Shown here piece after piece: positions 1 to 8,398 of a stretch of DNA of 64,000 nucleotides. Below the pieces are notes generated by a model. The model was given only the letters and a program-made list of their open reading frames with translations. It did not search any database and was not told the DNA's origin. The first letter of the stretch is position 1. Every line of letters starts with the position of its first letter. The stretch comes from Xanthomonas arboricola pv. guizotiae (GTDB lineage Bacteria; Pseudomonadota; Gammaproteobacteria; Xanthomonadales; Xanthomonadaceae), in NCBI RefSeq assembly GCF_002940205.1, contig NZ_MDSK01000020.1:1-64000 (forward strand), written 5' to 3'. The position numbers and the translations under genes were made by a program.

Positions 1-90
1 AGGTAAGCAATGTTCGATGAGGGCAAATTGTGCTGGCGTGATCTCCATGTCCAATAGTTTAACCTCCCCAACCACTAGCGTTAACAGGCC
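1..90 (-). mobile_element. 5' edge of an insertion sequence, probably IS5 family (partial)
   Basis: Reading leftward, an ATG at 46-48 opens a frame that runs off the window edge; its 16 codons read MEITPAQFALIEHCLP. This looks to me like the start of an IS5-family transposase of Xanthomonas, from memory of the family and not from a search. A purine-rich GGGGAGG lies upstream of the ATG. The sequence GGCCTGTTAACGCTAGTGG at 72-90 would be the terminal inverted repeat. The following CTAA (91-94) fits the four-base target duplication made by the IS5 subgroup. The other end and the second CTAA copy lie outside the window, so element identity and boundary are inferred. Confidence 0.5.
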
Positions 91-94
91 CTAA

Positions 95-368
95 CAAGAC
101 CTCGCGTGCCGTGGTCAGCTGGATGCGGTCGGCGCGGAGAAACAGGCATGTCCGCGTGCTACATCCCGCACCGGGCACGCCCGCCTGGTGCCGAGCGCAG
201 CAGTCTCGATAGCGACTGCGAGTTTAACGGCAGTGGTGCTGGCCGGCCTTGATCAGGATCAAGCAGCGATTGAATCAGGCGGCCTACCGCAGTTGCGGGC
301 GCGCGACTTGATCGCTGCGCTTTCTCGGTCACTGTCCCACCGGCTACGCGCACGAAGCCCAGCCTGCG
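95..368. other. Intergenic DNA, no gene recognised
   Basis: Between the presumed insertion-sequence edge and the MAPEG gene. Short open frames exist on both strands, but none has a recognisable product, a good ribosome binding site or a family-like composition. I see nothing further in it. Confidence 0.5.
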
Positions 369-770
369 TCACCAGCCCAGCAACGCCCGCACCAGCTTGA
401 CGATGCCCCAGAACGACACCACCCAGATTGCGCTGCGCAGATAGGGAATGCCTGCCGCATACACAGGCACGTAAGCCACGCGCGCCCAAAGGTACAGCTG
501 CACGCCCAGTGCGGTGTCTGCATTGGTACGCCCGGCAACGCTCACCGCCAGTACCGCAGCAGCGAAGATCGGGAACGTCTCCTGATAGTTGCGGAAGGCG
601 CGATCCAGCCGCGCCGCGACGCCGGTCAAGGGCTTGGCATCGCCATCGCGGGCGCTGGCGTTCCAGCTGGTCCCGCGCTGGGCGGTCATGCTGAAGGAAG
701 CGGCCAGCAGTTGCACCAGACCGAGCACCATGGCCCAGCCCAGCATCCGCAGTTCGATGGTCAGTTCCAC
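369..770 (-). CDS. MAPEG-family small integral membrane protein
   Basis: Predicted 133-residue inner-membrane protein of the MAPEG superfamily (membrane-associated proteins in eicosanoid and glutathione metabolism; bacterial members are mostly uncharacterised). Four hydrophobic stretches are visible: near the N-terminus (MLGWAMVLGLVQLLAAS), around FPIFAAAVLAVSVAG, around LYLWARVAYVPVYAAG, and at the C-terminus. The RAFRNYQETFP and YLWARVAYVPVYAAGIPY segments are typical of the family. The start is taken as GTG at 768-770 (VELTIELRML) because the frame upstream reads as arginine/alanine-rich noise; ATG at 744-746 is an alternative. Its role here is unknown. The next gene on the same strand lies 25 bases upstream. 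Confidence 0.75.
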   Translation of the reverse strand: MELTIELRMLGWAMVLGLVQLLAASFSMTAQRGTSWNASARDGDAKPLTGVAARLDRAFRNYQETFPIFAAAVLAVSVAGRTNADTALGVQLYLWARVAYVPVYAAGIPYLRSAIWVVSFWGIVKLVRALLGW

Positions 771-795
771 GCCAGATGCCCGATGAGTTGCCGCA

Positions 796-1305
796 TCACT
801 TGACCGATGCGCGCAGGCTGTAACCGGCCAGCCGCCAGGTCTTGTCCTCGTCCAGGCGGAACGACACCAGCTCGCGCACCGGCTGCTGGGCCTTGGCAAA
901 CCGGGTCGGGAAGCTGACGTTGACGTACAGGCCTTCGGGCACCTGCGCGCCGGCAGCGTAGTTGACCCGTGTCACCGAGCCCTGCCCGCGTCCGACTACC
1001 GGCCCCAGGCGCGCACGTTCGGCGCCGATCTGGCTCACGAAGACATCGCGCTTGACCGCGGTCTTGGCGACCCTGGATGCCCCATCCCACAGCGAGGCCA
1101 CCTGGTTGGCATCGACCATTTGCGCCACCCGCAGTGCCGCCTGGGTCATCTCGGTGTTCTGCTTGGTCAGCTGCGCCTGCTGCGCCGGGCTGGGCGCGGG
1201 CGCCGCCTGGGGAGCGGCCGCCGCACGTGCAGCGGTCTGCGGCTGTTGTGCCAGGACCAACGGGGGGACCAACAGCAGCGCGGCAAGCAGACGGGGACGG
1301 AACAT
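796..1305 (-). CDS. Secreted DUF4019-like protein
   Basis: 169 residues with a clear signal peptide (MFRPRLLAALLLVPPLVLAQ), then an Ala/Pro/Gln-rich linker to about residue 45. The C-terminal domain has the look of DUF4019 (WDGASRVAKTAVKRDVF, then YVNVSFPTRFAKAQ and ELVSFRLDEDKTWRLAGY). It is probably periplasmic; biochemical function is unknown. The start is chosen at the ATG directly before the signal peptide, although the frame stays open further upstream. It precedes the MAPEG gene by 25 bases on the same strand, so the two may be co-transcribed. Confidence 0.7.
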   Translation of the reverse strand: MFRPRLLAALLLVPPLVLAQQPQTAARAAAAPQAAPAPSPAQQAQLTKQNTEMTQAALRVAQMVDANQVASLWDGASRVAKTAVKRDVFVSQIGAERARLGPVVGRGQGSVTRVNYAAGAQVPEGLYVNVSFPTRFAKAQQPVRELVSFRLDEDKTWRLAGYSLRASVK

Positions 1306-1456
1306 GCGGCAGATGACCTTGTGCGTGGCAAGCGGATGGGAACCGCCGCAGGGTTCGCGGCGGGTGCGGCAGTCTAAGACCTGCACCGCATGTCGCGGTA
1401 AGCGCGCAAGCGACCCGGAAGCCGGATGCCGCAAACGCGCGCCGGCCCCCGACACG

Positions 1457-1705
1457 TCAGACGTCGCCGCCGGGCGGAACCGCCGCGACACCGCGCGGCC
1501 GCCACAGCCGCCAGCTGACCCACAGCGCACGGGCGATGGCCGCGATCAGCGCCGCCAGACTCAGCCACACCGCCAGCGTCGCCGGCCACTGCACTTGGCT
1601 GGCCGCCGCGATCATCTGCAGCAGTTCGGCCACGCCAAATCCGGCCAGCACCAGCAGCGCCGATGGCAGGTACGCCAGCGCAACGCCCTTCGTCTTCCCA
1701 AGCAT
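1457..1705 (-). CDS. Small two-helix membrane protein, function unknown
   Basis: 82-residue protein beginning MLGKTKGVALAYLPSALL. It has two hydrophobic helices (about residues 10-32 and 43-65) separated by a short polar turn, and a basic tail (RLWRPRGVAAVPPGGDV). No family is recognised. It lies on the same strand as its neighbours but is separated by about 150 bases from the DUF4019-like gene. The start is the only ATG that leaves a plausible membrane protein; the frame upstream is arginine-rich noise. Confidence 0.5.
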   Translation of the reverse strand: MLGKTKGVALAYLPSALLVLAGFGVAELLQMIAAASQVQWPATLAVWLSLAALIAAIARALWVSWRLWRPRGVAAVPPGGDV

Positions 1706-1769
1706 GTCGCCCCCCGGCTCCGTGGTATGCCGCGACCATAGGCAGCCGGCAGTGCGGTGGGCGTGAAGT

Positions 1770-2957
1770 TCAGCCCTCGCCCTGGGCAGGCTCCGGCTCC
1801 GGCGCGGGCGCGGCAGCCGACTCCGCGGCCGGTGCCGCGGCTGGCGCTGCGCTGGAGATTTCCGGCACCGGATCGGCCGCCGCCGCGGCCTGCGGGGCGG
1901 CGCTGACCGGCAGCGCGGCGGCATCGGTTTCGGCCAGCGGGCTTTCCTCCGGGCAGGCCGCATCCGGGAAGCCGAAGCGCTGCTTCAAGGCCAGGCCGCA
2001 GGCGTTGACCGCCTCCAGATCGGCGCCCTCGCCCTTGCACGTCTGGTCGAAGGCGACCAGGAACGCGTCCTTGCGGCGCACGAAGGCATCGCCGCACTTG
2101 CGCATCTGGCGGATGCGCTCCAGATCGTCCTGCACCGCGTTGGTGCCATCGAGCCCGTACTCGCGCAACTCGTCCATCGTCAGCAGGCGCAGGCTGCGGT
2201 TGGGCACGGTCATCATCAGGTCGGCCACCGCCACCGCCACGCCGTTGCGCTCCAGATAATCCTTGACGTTGCCATAGACCTCGCGCAATTCGCGATTGAG
2301 TTCCGCGCGCGAGGTGGCCTTGGAACTGATCCGCATCATGCGGTGGATACCGACCTTGCCGGCCACCAGGCGGTTGTCGCCGGCGGCCAGCACGAACACG
2401 CAGGCGCTGTGGCAGATCGAGCCTTCGCGCACCCAGATGGTCCAGTTGGATTCGCCGATGACATCGCCGGCGCGAATCGCCGCTTCCACCTGCCCGCCGC
2501 TGGAATCCAGGTCCAGGATGCGATGCGGCAGCCGCAGTTGCTCGGCCACCGCGGCCAGCCGCCACACCAACGCAGCGAAGCCGGCGTTGATCTTGCCGGC
2601 GTAGCGCACCCGCAGCAGGCCGGTGTCGCGACACGGCGCCAGCGCCGCCTCCACGCTGGCCCGGTCCAGCGCCGGCAGCAGCGTGCCATCGCCGGCTTCG
2701 CTGCTGTAATCGGTGGCGCAACTGATCCAGGCCTTGCCCGCGTCCAGTTCCGCCTGCGGCCAGCCGGCGTCGCCGGCCTGTGCACGCGGCCGCGGCGGCG
2801 CCACCGGCTCGGGCGTATCCACCGACACCATATGGTCGCCATCGCCCTGCCCCGCGCCGCTCTGCTGCGTCGCGGCGGCAGCGGCCGAGGTACCGGTGCG
2901 GTCGCAGGCCGCCAGCGCCAGCACGCACGAAAGGGACAGGCAGAGCAGTTTCAGCAT
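1770..2957 (-). CDS. ClpP/crotonase-like periplasmic lipoprotein (COG3904-like)
   Basis: About 395 residues. The N-terminus MLKLLCLSLSCVLALAAC is a lipoprotein signal with lipobox LAAC, so the mature protein should be lipid-anchored in the envelope. The central part has the ClpP-like fold signature: DLDSSGGQVEAAIRAGDVI, then CHSACVFVLAAG (candidate nucleophile serine) and GKVGIHRMM (candidate histidine), the arrangement of COG3904-type predicted periplasmic proteins. The last 70 residues are low-complexity Ala/Pro/Glu. A start four codons earlier (MPNIM) is possible, but the lipobox spacing favours the one chosen. The substrate, if it is a protease, is unknown. Confidence 0.7.
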   Translation of the reverse strand: MLKLLCLSLSCVLALAACDRTGTSAAAAATQQSGAGQGDGDHMVSVDTPEPVAPPRPRAQAGDAGWPQAELDAGKAWISCATDYSSEAGDGTLLPALDRASVEAALAPCRDTGLLRVRYAGKINAGFAALVWRLAAVAEQLRLPHRILDLDSSGGQVEAAIRAGDVIGESNWTIWVREGSICHSACVFVLAAGDNRLVAGKVGIHRMMRISSKATSRAELNRELREVYGNVKDYLERNGVAVAVADLMMTVPNRSLRLLTMDELREYGLDGTNAVQDDLERIRQMRKCGDAFVRRKDAFLVAFDQTCKGEGADLEAVNACGLALKQRFGFPDAACPEESPLAETDAAALPVSAAPQAAAAADPVPEISSAAPAAAPAAESAAAPAPEPEPAQGEG

Positions 2958-3105
2958 GATGTTAGGCAACGGACCGCAACGGAGATCACCCTCAGTCTAT
3001 GGCTGAATGGACTCACCGTTTGACCCTGCCATGAACGCAGCGGCCCGGCGCAACCCTGTCCGAAAACGGCCAGCCAGGGCCGGGGCGAGCGCATAGACTG
3101 GCGCC

Positions 3106-4569
3106 ATGCAGACCGCCGCCCCCGACCGACTCCAATGCGACCGCGCCCGCCTGGCGCGCGATGCACGCTTCGACGGGCTGTTCTTCACCGCGGTGCGCAG
3201 CACCGGTATCTACTGCCGCCCGGTGTGCCCGGCGCCGCCGCCCAAGCCGGACAACGTCAGCTATTACCCCAGCGCGGCGGCGGCCAGTGCCGCCGGCTAC
3301 CGCCCCTGCCTGCGCTGCCGCCCCGAGCTGTCGCCGCAGGCGCAGCAGCATCTGGGCGAAGAAAGCGTGCAACGCGCACTGGCGATGATTGCCGACGGCG
3401 CGCTGCAGGAGCAGCCGGTGCAGACCCTGGCCGACGCGCTGGGCCTGAGCGCACGCCAGCTGCAGCGGCAGTTCGTGCAGCAGCTCGGTGCCACCCCGAT
3501 CCAGGTGCATGGCACGCGCCGGCTGCTGCTGGCCAAGCAGCTGCTGACCGAGACCGCATTGCCGGTCACCGAGGTCGCGCTGGCAGCCGGCTTCAACAGC
3601 CTGCGTCGTTTCAACGCCGCGTTCCTGGAAGGCTGCGGGATGCCGCCGTCGGCGCTGCGCAAGCAGCGTGCCGAGGTGCCCGGCGGCGAGCTGACCCTGC
3701 GCCTTGGCTACCGCCCGCCGCTGGATCTGCCGGCGATGCTGGCATTTCTGCAGCGGCGCGCGATTCCCGGCATCGAGCAGGTCGACGCCAGCGGCTACCG
3801 GCGCGTGATCGGCACACCGGGCAACGCGACGCTGATCGAGGTCAGCGCGGCGACGCAACGTGCGGAGTTGTTGCTGCGCATCGGCGCGACCGACCCGCGG
3901 CAGATTCCGCAGATCGTGCGGCGGGTGCGCCGCCTGTTCGATCTGGATGCGGACCTGCAGGCGGTGCACGCCACGCTGGCGGCCGAGCCGCTGCTGGCCG
4001 AGGCGATCGCGCGCCGCCCCGGCCTGCGCGTGCCGGGCGGCTGGGACGGCTTCGAGGTGGCCGTGCGCGCCGTGCTGGGCCAGCAGATCAGCGTGGCCGG
4101 CGCGGCGACGCTGGCGGCGCGGCTGGTCGATCGGCACGGCGGCCATCATGTGGAGATGCCGCCCGGCCTGGACCGCATCTTTCCGACCCCGGCCCAGCTG
4201 GCCGAGGCGCCGCTGGAACAGCTCGGCCTGCCGCGGGCGCGCGCCGCCACGCTGCGGGCGCTGGCCTCGGCCTGCGCGCAAGGGCAGCTGCATTTCGGCG
4301 CCGGCCAGCGCCTGTCCGAGTTCGTCGCCGCCTGCACTGCGCTGCCCGGCATCGGGCCGTGGACCGCGCATTACGTCGCCATGCGTGCGCTGTCGCATCC
4401 GGACGCGTTTCCGGCCGGCGACCTGATCCTGCAGCAGGTGCTCGGCACGCCCGAGCGCCTGAGCGAGCGTGCCACCGAAGCGCGCTCGCAGGCCTGGCGG
4501 CCGTGGCGCGCCTACGCCGTATTGCACCTGTGGCATCTCGCTGTCGATCGCAAGGACACCCGCCCATGA
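3106..4569 (+). CDS. alkA: Ada-like regulator/AlkA 3-methyladenine DNA glycosylase fusion
   Basis: 487-residue alkylation-repair protein made of three parts. Residues 30-75 form the Ada metal-binding domain with Cys37, Cys41, Cys68 and Cys71 (YCRPVC and PCLRCRPE). Residues about 85-185 form an AraC-type helix-turn-helix domain (ALGLSARQLQRQFVQQLG). The rest is an AlkA glycosylase ending in a helix-hairpin-helix (LPGIGPWTAHYVAMRAL) with the catalytic aspartate in FPAGDL. It should excise N-alkylated purines, and by its Ada/AraC half may also sense phosphotriester damage and activate transcription. The stop overlaps the start of ogt by four bases (ATGA), so the two genes are translationally coupled. 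Confidence 0.93.
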   Translation: MQTAAPDRLQCDRARLARDARFDGLFFTAVRSTGIYCRPVCPAPPPKPDNVSYYPSAAAASAAGYRPCLRCRPELSPQAQQHLGEESVQRALAMIADGALQEQPVQTLADALGLSARQLQRQFVQQLGATPIQVHGTRRLLLAKQLLTETALPVTEVALAAGFNSLRRFNAAFLEGCGMPPSALRKQRAEVPGGELTLRLGYRPPLDLPAMLAFLQRRAIPGIEQVDASGYRRVIGTPGNATLIEVSAATQRAELLLRIGATDPRQIPQIVRRVRRLFDLDADLQAVHATLAAEPLLAEAIARRPGLRVPGGWDGFEVAVRAVLGQQISVAGAATLAARLVDRHGGHHVEMPPGLDRIFPTPAQLAEAPLEQLGLPRARAATLRALASACAQGQLHFGAGQRLSEFVAACTALPGIGPWTAHYVAMRALSHPDAFPAGDLILQQVLGTPERLSERATEARSQAWRPWRAYAVLHLWHLAVDRKDTRP

Positions 4570-5108
4570 GTACGTTGTATTACGACACCTTTCCCTCGCC
4601 GATCGGCGCGCTCAGCGTGGCCGCCGATGCTGCCGGCGTGCACCACATCCTGTTCGCGCAGAACCGCTACGACGCGGTCGGCCGCGCGCGCTGGCAGCAC
4701 GCCCCCGATGCGCCGCTGGTGCGCGCGGCGCGCGAGCAGTTGCTCGACTATCTGCATGGCGGGCGGCGCAGCTTCGACCTGCCACTGGCGCCGACCGGCA
4801 CGCCGTTCCAGCTGCAGGTCTGGCATACGCTGGCGCAGATTCCGTTCGGGCAGACCTGGAGCTATGCGCAACTGGCGCATGCGCTGGGTCGCCCGGCCGC
4901 CAGCCGCGCGGTCGGCGCTGCCAATGGACGCAACCCCTTGCCGATCGTGCTGCCCTGCCACCGCGTGATCGGCGCCAATGGTGCGCTGACCGGCTTCGGC
5001 GGCGGCCTGCCGACCAAGCAGGCCCTGTTGCAGCTGGAAGGCTGGTCGCCGCGCCAGGGCGCAGCGGCCGACGACCTGTTCGCCGCACCCGCCGCCGGCA
5101 CGCGCTGA
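4566..5108 (+). CDS. ogt: Methylated-DNA-protein-cysteine S-methyltransferase
   Basis: 180 residues. The suicide alkyl-acceptor motif is PCHRVIG with Cys131, preceded by the conserved SYAQLAHALGRPAASRAVGAANGRNP helix-turn-helix region, which inserts into DNA to flip the O6-alkylguanine. It removes methyl or larger alkyl groups from O6 of guanine stoichiometrically. The start ATG overlaps the alkA stop. Together with the Ada-like N-terminus of AlkA, the pair reconstitutes the domains of an Ada protein, distributed over two polypeptides. Confidence 0.95.
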   Translation: MSTLYYDTFPSPIGALSVAADAAGVHHILFAQNRYDAVGRARWQHAPDAPLVRAAREQLLDYLHGGRRSFDLPLAPTGTPFQLQVWHTLAQIPFGQTWSYAQLAHALGRPAASRAVGAANGRNPLPIVLPCHRVIGANGALTGFGGGLPTKQALLQLEGWSPRQGAAADDLFAAPAAGTR

Positions 5109-5144
5109 CTTCGCGACGTCACTGCCAGGCCGTAAACTGGCGCG

Positions 5145-6440
5145 ATGATCGATCGACGTCTTGTGTTTGCCGCGCTCGCACTGCTCGCGGCCTGCAGTTC
5201 TCACGCCCCTTCGCGCAGTACGCCAGCGCCTGCCCCGGCGGCACCCGCGTCGGCAAACGCACCGCACAGCGATTCAGCGCACAGCGTGCTGCTGATCTCC
5301 ATCGACGGGCTGCGCGCGGACATGCTCGATCGCGGCCTCACACCGAATCTGTCGCAGCTGGCGCACGACGGCGTACGCGCGCGCTGGATGACGCCGTCGT
5401 ACCCGTCGCTGACCTTTCCCAATCACTACACGCTGGTTACCGGCCTGCGCCCGGACCACCACGGCATCGTGCACAACAGCATGCGCGATGCGACGCTGGG
5501 CGGCTTCTGGCTGAGCAAGCAGGATGCCGTCGGCGATGCGCGCTGGTGGGGTGGCGAGCCGCTGTGGGTGGGTGCGGAAACCCATGGCCTGCATGCCGCA
5601 ACCTGGTCGTGGCCGGGCAGCGAGGCGGCGATCGGCGGCGTGCGCCCCACGCGTTGGCGCCATTACGAAGAAGGCACCAGCCTGGACACGCGCGTGGACG
5701 AAGTGCGGGGCTGGCTGGCCGCCTCCGGCGCCGACCGCAACCGCCTGGTCACGCTGTATTTCGAACACGTGGACGAAGCCGGCCACGACCACGGCCCGGA
5801 ATCGCGCGAATACGCCGACAACGTGCGTGCGGTGGATGGCGCGATCGGCCGGCTGCTGGCCGGCATGCAGCGCGACGGCACGCGCGAGCGCACCAATATC
5901 GTCGTGGTCTCCGACCACGGCATGGCCGAAGTGGCGCCCGGGCATGCGATCAGCGTGCAAGACATGGCGCGCCCGGACATCGCCACTGCCGTGACCGACG
6001 GGCAGGTGATCGGCTTTGCGCCATTGCCGGGACAGCAGGCCCGCGCCGAAGTCGGCCTGCTCGGTGCGCATGCGCAGTACGACTGCTGGCGCAAGACGGA
6101 GCTGCCGGCACGCTGGCACTACGGCACCCACCCGCGCATTCCGCCGATCGTGTGCCAGATGCACGAAGGCTGGGATGCGCTGTTCCCGGACAAGCTGGCC
6201 AAGCGCCCGCGCGATCAGGTGCGCGGCTCGCACGGCTTCGATCCGGCGCTGCCGTCGATGCGCACGGTGTTCCTGGCGCAGGGCCCGGATCTGGCGCAGG
6301 GCAGGAGCTTGCCGGGGTTCGACAACGTCGATGTGTATGCGCTGATGACCCGGCTGCTGGGCATTCCTGCCGCGCCCAATGATGGAAATGCCGCCACGCT
6401 GCTGCCGGCCCTGCGCGTGCCGCCGGCCGCCCCACGCTGA
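5145..6440 (+). CDS. NPP-type nucleotide pyrophosphatase/phosphodiesterase, lipoprotein
   Basis: 431-residue member of the alkaline-phosphatase superfamily, ectonucleotide pyrophosphatase/phosphodiesterase branch. A lipoprotein signal (ALLAAC, Cys17) is followed by a Pro/Ala spacer. Asp54 in LISIDGLRADML and Thr90 in YPSLTFPNHYTLVTG are the metal ligand and nucleophile expected for the family. EHVDEAGHDHGPES and VVSDHGMAEV supply the remaining metal ligands. It probably cleaves phosphodiester or pyrophosphate bonds of nucleotides or lipids in the periplasm. The Xanthomonas NPP is a classic structural model for this family. It starts 36 bases after ogt and may share its transcript, although the functions are unrelated. 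Confidence 0.9.
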   Translation: MIDRRLVFAALALLAACSSHAPSRSTPAPAPAAPASANAPHSDSAHSVLLISIDGLRADMLDRGLTPNLSQLAHDGVRARWMTPSYPSLTFPNHYTLVTGLRPDHHGIVHNSMRDATLGGFWLSKQDAVGDARWWGGEPLWVGAETHGLHAATWSWPGSEAAIGGVRPTRWRHYEEGTSLDTRVDEVRGWLAASGADRNRLVTLYFEHVDEAGHDHGPESREYADNVRAVDGAIGRLLAGMQRDGTRERTNIVVVSDHGMAEVAPGHAISVQDMARPDIATAVTDGQVIGFAPLPGQQARAEVGLLGAHAQYDCWRKTELPARWHYGTHPRIPPIVCQMHEGWDALFPDKLAKRPRDQVRGSHGFDPALPSMRTVFLAQGPDLAQGRSLPGFDNVDVYALMTRLLGIPAAPNDGNAATLLPALRVPPAAPR

Positions 6441-6483
6441 GTGACGCGTCGCGGCCGCGCTGTGCGGATGCGACAATGGCGCC

Positions 6484-7821
6484 ATGTCTGCTCCTGATCC
6501 CTCGCCGCCCCGGCTTCGGCTGCGGCCGTTGTTGTCCAGCCAGGGCTGGCGTCGCCGCGCCGCACTGTGGGGTGGCGCAATTGCGGTGGCACTGGTGGCG
6601 ATCGTGTTCGCCAAGGCCAGCGACGCCGCCTTCCAGCTGTTCCAACGCATCACCGCGCATTCGATCTGGTGGGCGCTGCTGCTGACGCCGGGCATCTTCG
6701 CCCTGCTGGCCTGGCTCACCTCCGGCGCGATGCGGCCCACGCGTGGCAGCGGCATCCCGCAGGTCATCGCGGCGCTGGAACATGACGACGCGGCATTTCG
6801 CCAGACCAATCTGTCGCTGCGCGTGTCGATCGGCAAGCTTGCCCTGACCACCCTGTCGCTGCTCGGTGGCGCCTCGGTCGGACGCGAAGGCCCCACCGTG
6901 CATGTCGGCGCCAGCCTGATGCATGTGTTCGGGCGCTGGTTCGGGTTTCGCGATCCGCGCGAGCTCTCGCATTTCCTGCTCGCCGGCGGCGCGGCCGGTA
7001 TCGCCGCGGCGTTCAACACGCCGCTGGCCGGGGTGGTGTTTGCGATCGAGGAATTGAGCGGGCGCTTCGAGCACCGCTTCTCCGGCACCTTGCTGACCGC
7101 GGTGATCGTCGGTGGCGTGGTGTCGCTGGGCCTGTTGGGCAACTACACCTACTTCGGCAAGGTGGCGGTGGCCCTGCCGCTGGGCCAGGCCTGGCTGGCG
7201 ATCGCGCTATGCGGCAGCGTGGCCGGCCTGCTCGGCGGCATCTTCGCGCGCCTGGTGCTGGCCAGCGTCGGCGGCAAGCCGCGCTGGCTGGCAACGCTGC
7301 GCCAGCGCCATCCGGTGCTGCTGGCCGCGCTATGCGGGGTGGCCTTGGTCGGGCTGGCACTGGTGTTCGGGCAAGGCGCATTCGGCACCGGCTACGAGCA
7401 GGCGCGCAGCCTGGTGCAGGGCCATGCGGTGGTCGGCCACGAATTCGGGCTGATGAAGCTGCTGGCCAACCTGGTCTCCTACCTGGCCGGCATTCCAGGC
7501 GGGCTGTTCTCGCCGGCGCTGGCGGTGGGCGCCGGCATCGGCCACAACCTGTCGGTGCTGATGCCGGGCGTGGACCCGCGCACCTTCGTGCTGCTGGGCA
7601 TGTGCGCATACCTGACCGGCGTGACCCAGGCGCCGTTGACCTCGGCGGTGATCTCGCTGGAACTGACCGACACCAGCCAGATGCTGCTGCCGATCCTGGC
7701 CACCGTGCTGATCGCGCGCGCGATGTCCGCGCTGGTGTGCAAGACGCCGATCTACCGCGGCCTGGCCGAACAGTTGCTGGCGCCGTCCCGCACCTCGCCG
7801 GCTACGGCAACGACGCACTGA
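6484..7821 (+). CDS. ClC-family chloride channel/antiporter
   Basis: 445-residue multi-helix membrane protein with the three ClC signatures that line the anion pathway: GSGIP (residues 88-92), GREGP (with the gating Glu135) and GIPGGLFSPALAVGAG. These show a chloride channel or chloride/proton antiporter in the inner membrane. No C-terminal CBS domains are present: the protein ends soon after the last helix (ARAMSALVCKTPIYRGLAEQLLAPS). Whether it is channel or exchanger cannot be settled from what I read. It begins 43 bases after the NPP gene. Confidence 0.92.
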   Translation: MSAPDPSPPRLRLRPLLSSQGWRRRAALWGGAIAVALVAIVFAKASDAAFQLFQRITAHSIWWALLLTPGIFALLAWLTSGAMRPTRGSGIPQVIAALEHDDAAFRQTNLSLRVSIGKLALTTLSLLGGASVGREGPTVHVGASLMHVFGRWFGFRDPRELSHFLLAGGAAGIAAAFNTPLAGVVFAIEELSGRFEHRFSGTLLTAVIVGGVVSLGLLGNYTYFGKVAVALPLGQAWLAIALCGSVAGLLGGIFARLVLASVGGKPRWLATLRQRHPVLLAALCGVALVGLALVFGQGAFGTGYEQARSLVQGHAVVGHEFGLMKLLANLVSYLAGIPGGLFSPALAVGAGIGHNLSVLMPGVDPRTFVLLGMCAYLTGVTQAPLTSAVISLELTDTSQMLLPILATVLIARAMSALVCKTPIYRGLAEQLLAPSRTSPATATTH

Positions 7822-8027
7822 ACACCGCACGCGGGAGAGCGGCGCAGGGTCGACCGACCGCAGTGTGCAGATACCGGCCATGACCGCCGCGTACTGCGGA
7901 CGGCGCTGTTGTGCCGTGCACGAACCGACGCCAGCGGCACACGCGCCTTGCCGCTTCGACGCGAGCCGGTAGCGGCACGGTTGCTCGGGCGAGCGCTCCA
8001 GCGCGCGCCTGCGCCGATGCCGGACAT

Positions 8028-8054
8028 AAAAAAACGCGGCGCAAGCGCCGCGTT
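8028..8054 (-). terminator. Rho-independent terminator of the Thx gene
   Basis: Read on the minus strand, a perfect ten-base-pair G+C-rich stem (AACGCGGCGC with its complement, two-base loop) is followed directly by a run of T. It lies just downstream of the stop codon of the small ribosomal protein gene at 8081-8263. Confidence 0.85.
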
Positions 8055-8080
8055 CCGGTGTCGCGAAGCGGACTGAAGGA

Positions 8081-8263
8081 TCAGCCGGCCTTGGCAACGG
8101 TCTTCTTGGCGACAGCCTTCTTGGCCGGCGCCTTGACCACGCCCTTCTTGGCAACCGGGGCAGCTGCACCCACGACGACCTTGCTCACCGCGTGCGAACG
8201 CGAATTGCCGTAGCTGGAATTGTAGCGCTTGCCCTTGGCGGTCTTGCGGTCACCCTTACCCAT
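8081..8263 (-). CDS. 30S ribosomal protein Thx
   Basis: 60-residue very basic protein. The first 26 residues (MGKGDRKTAKGKRYNSSYGNSRSHA) match the short Thx family, the extra 30S protein first seen in Thermus. Beyond that the chain carries a Lys/Ala-rich tail (KAPAKKAVAKKTVAKAG) resembling histone-like tails, so it is about twice the length of Thermus Thx. The start is the ATG at 8261-8263; the longer frame upstream is noise. It is followed by a strong terminator at 8028-8054 and appears to be a single-gene unit. Confidence 0.85.
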   Translation of the reverse strand: MGKGDRKTAKGKRYNSSYGNSRSHAVSKVVVGAAAPVAKKGVVKAPAKKAVAKKTVAKAG

Positions 8264-8398
8264 CTCGTCGACTCCTGTAATGTGAATACTGAATACAAAA
8301 TCCCCGCGCTGAAAACGGGTCTGGCGAGGTTTACGCCGGCGGCGCCCTCGCACAAGGCCGGCAAGCCTACCACGTAGGCCCGGGCCCGCGCAGCCCGG

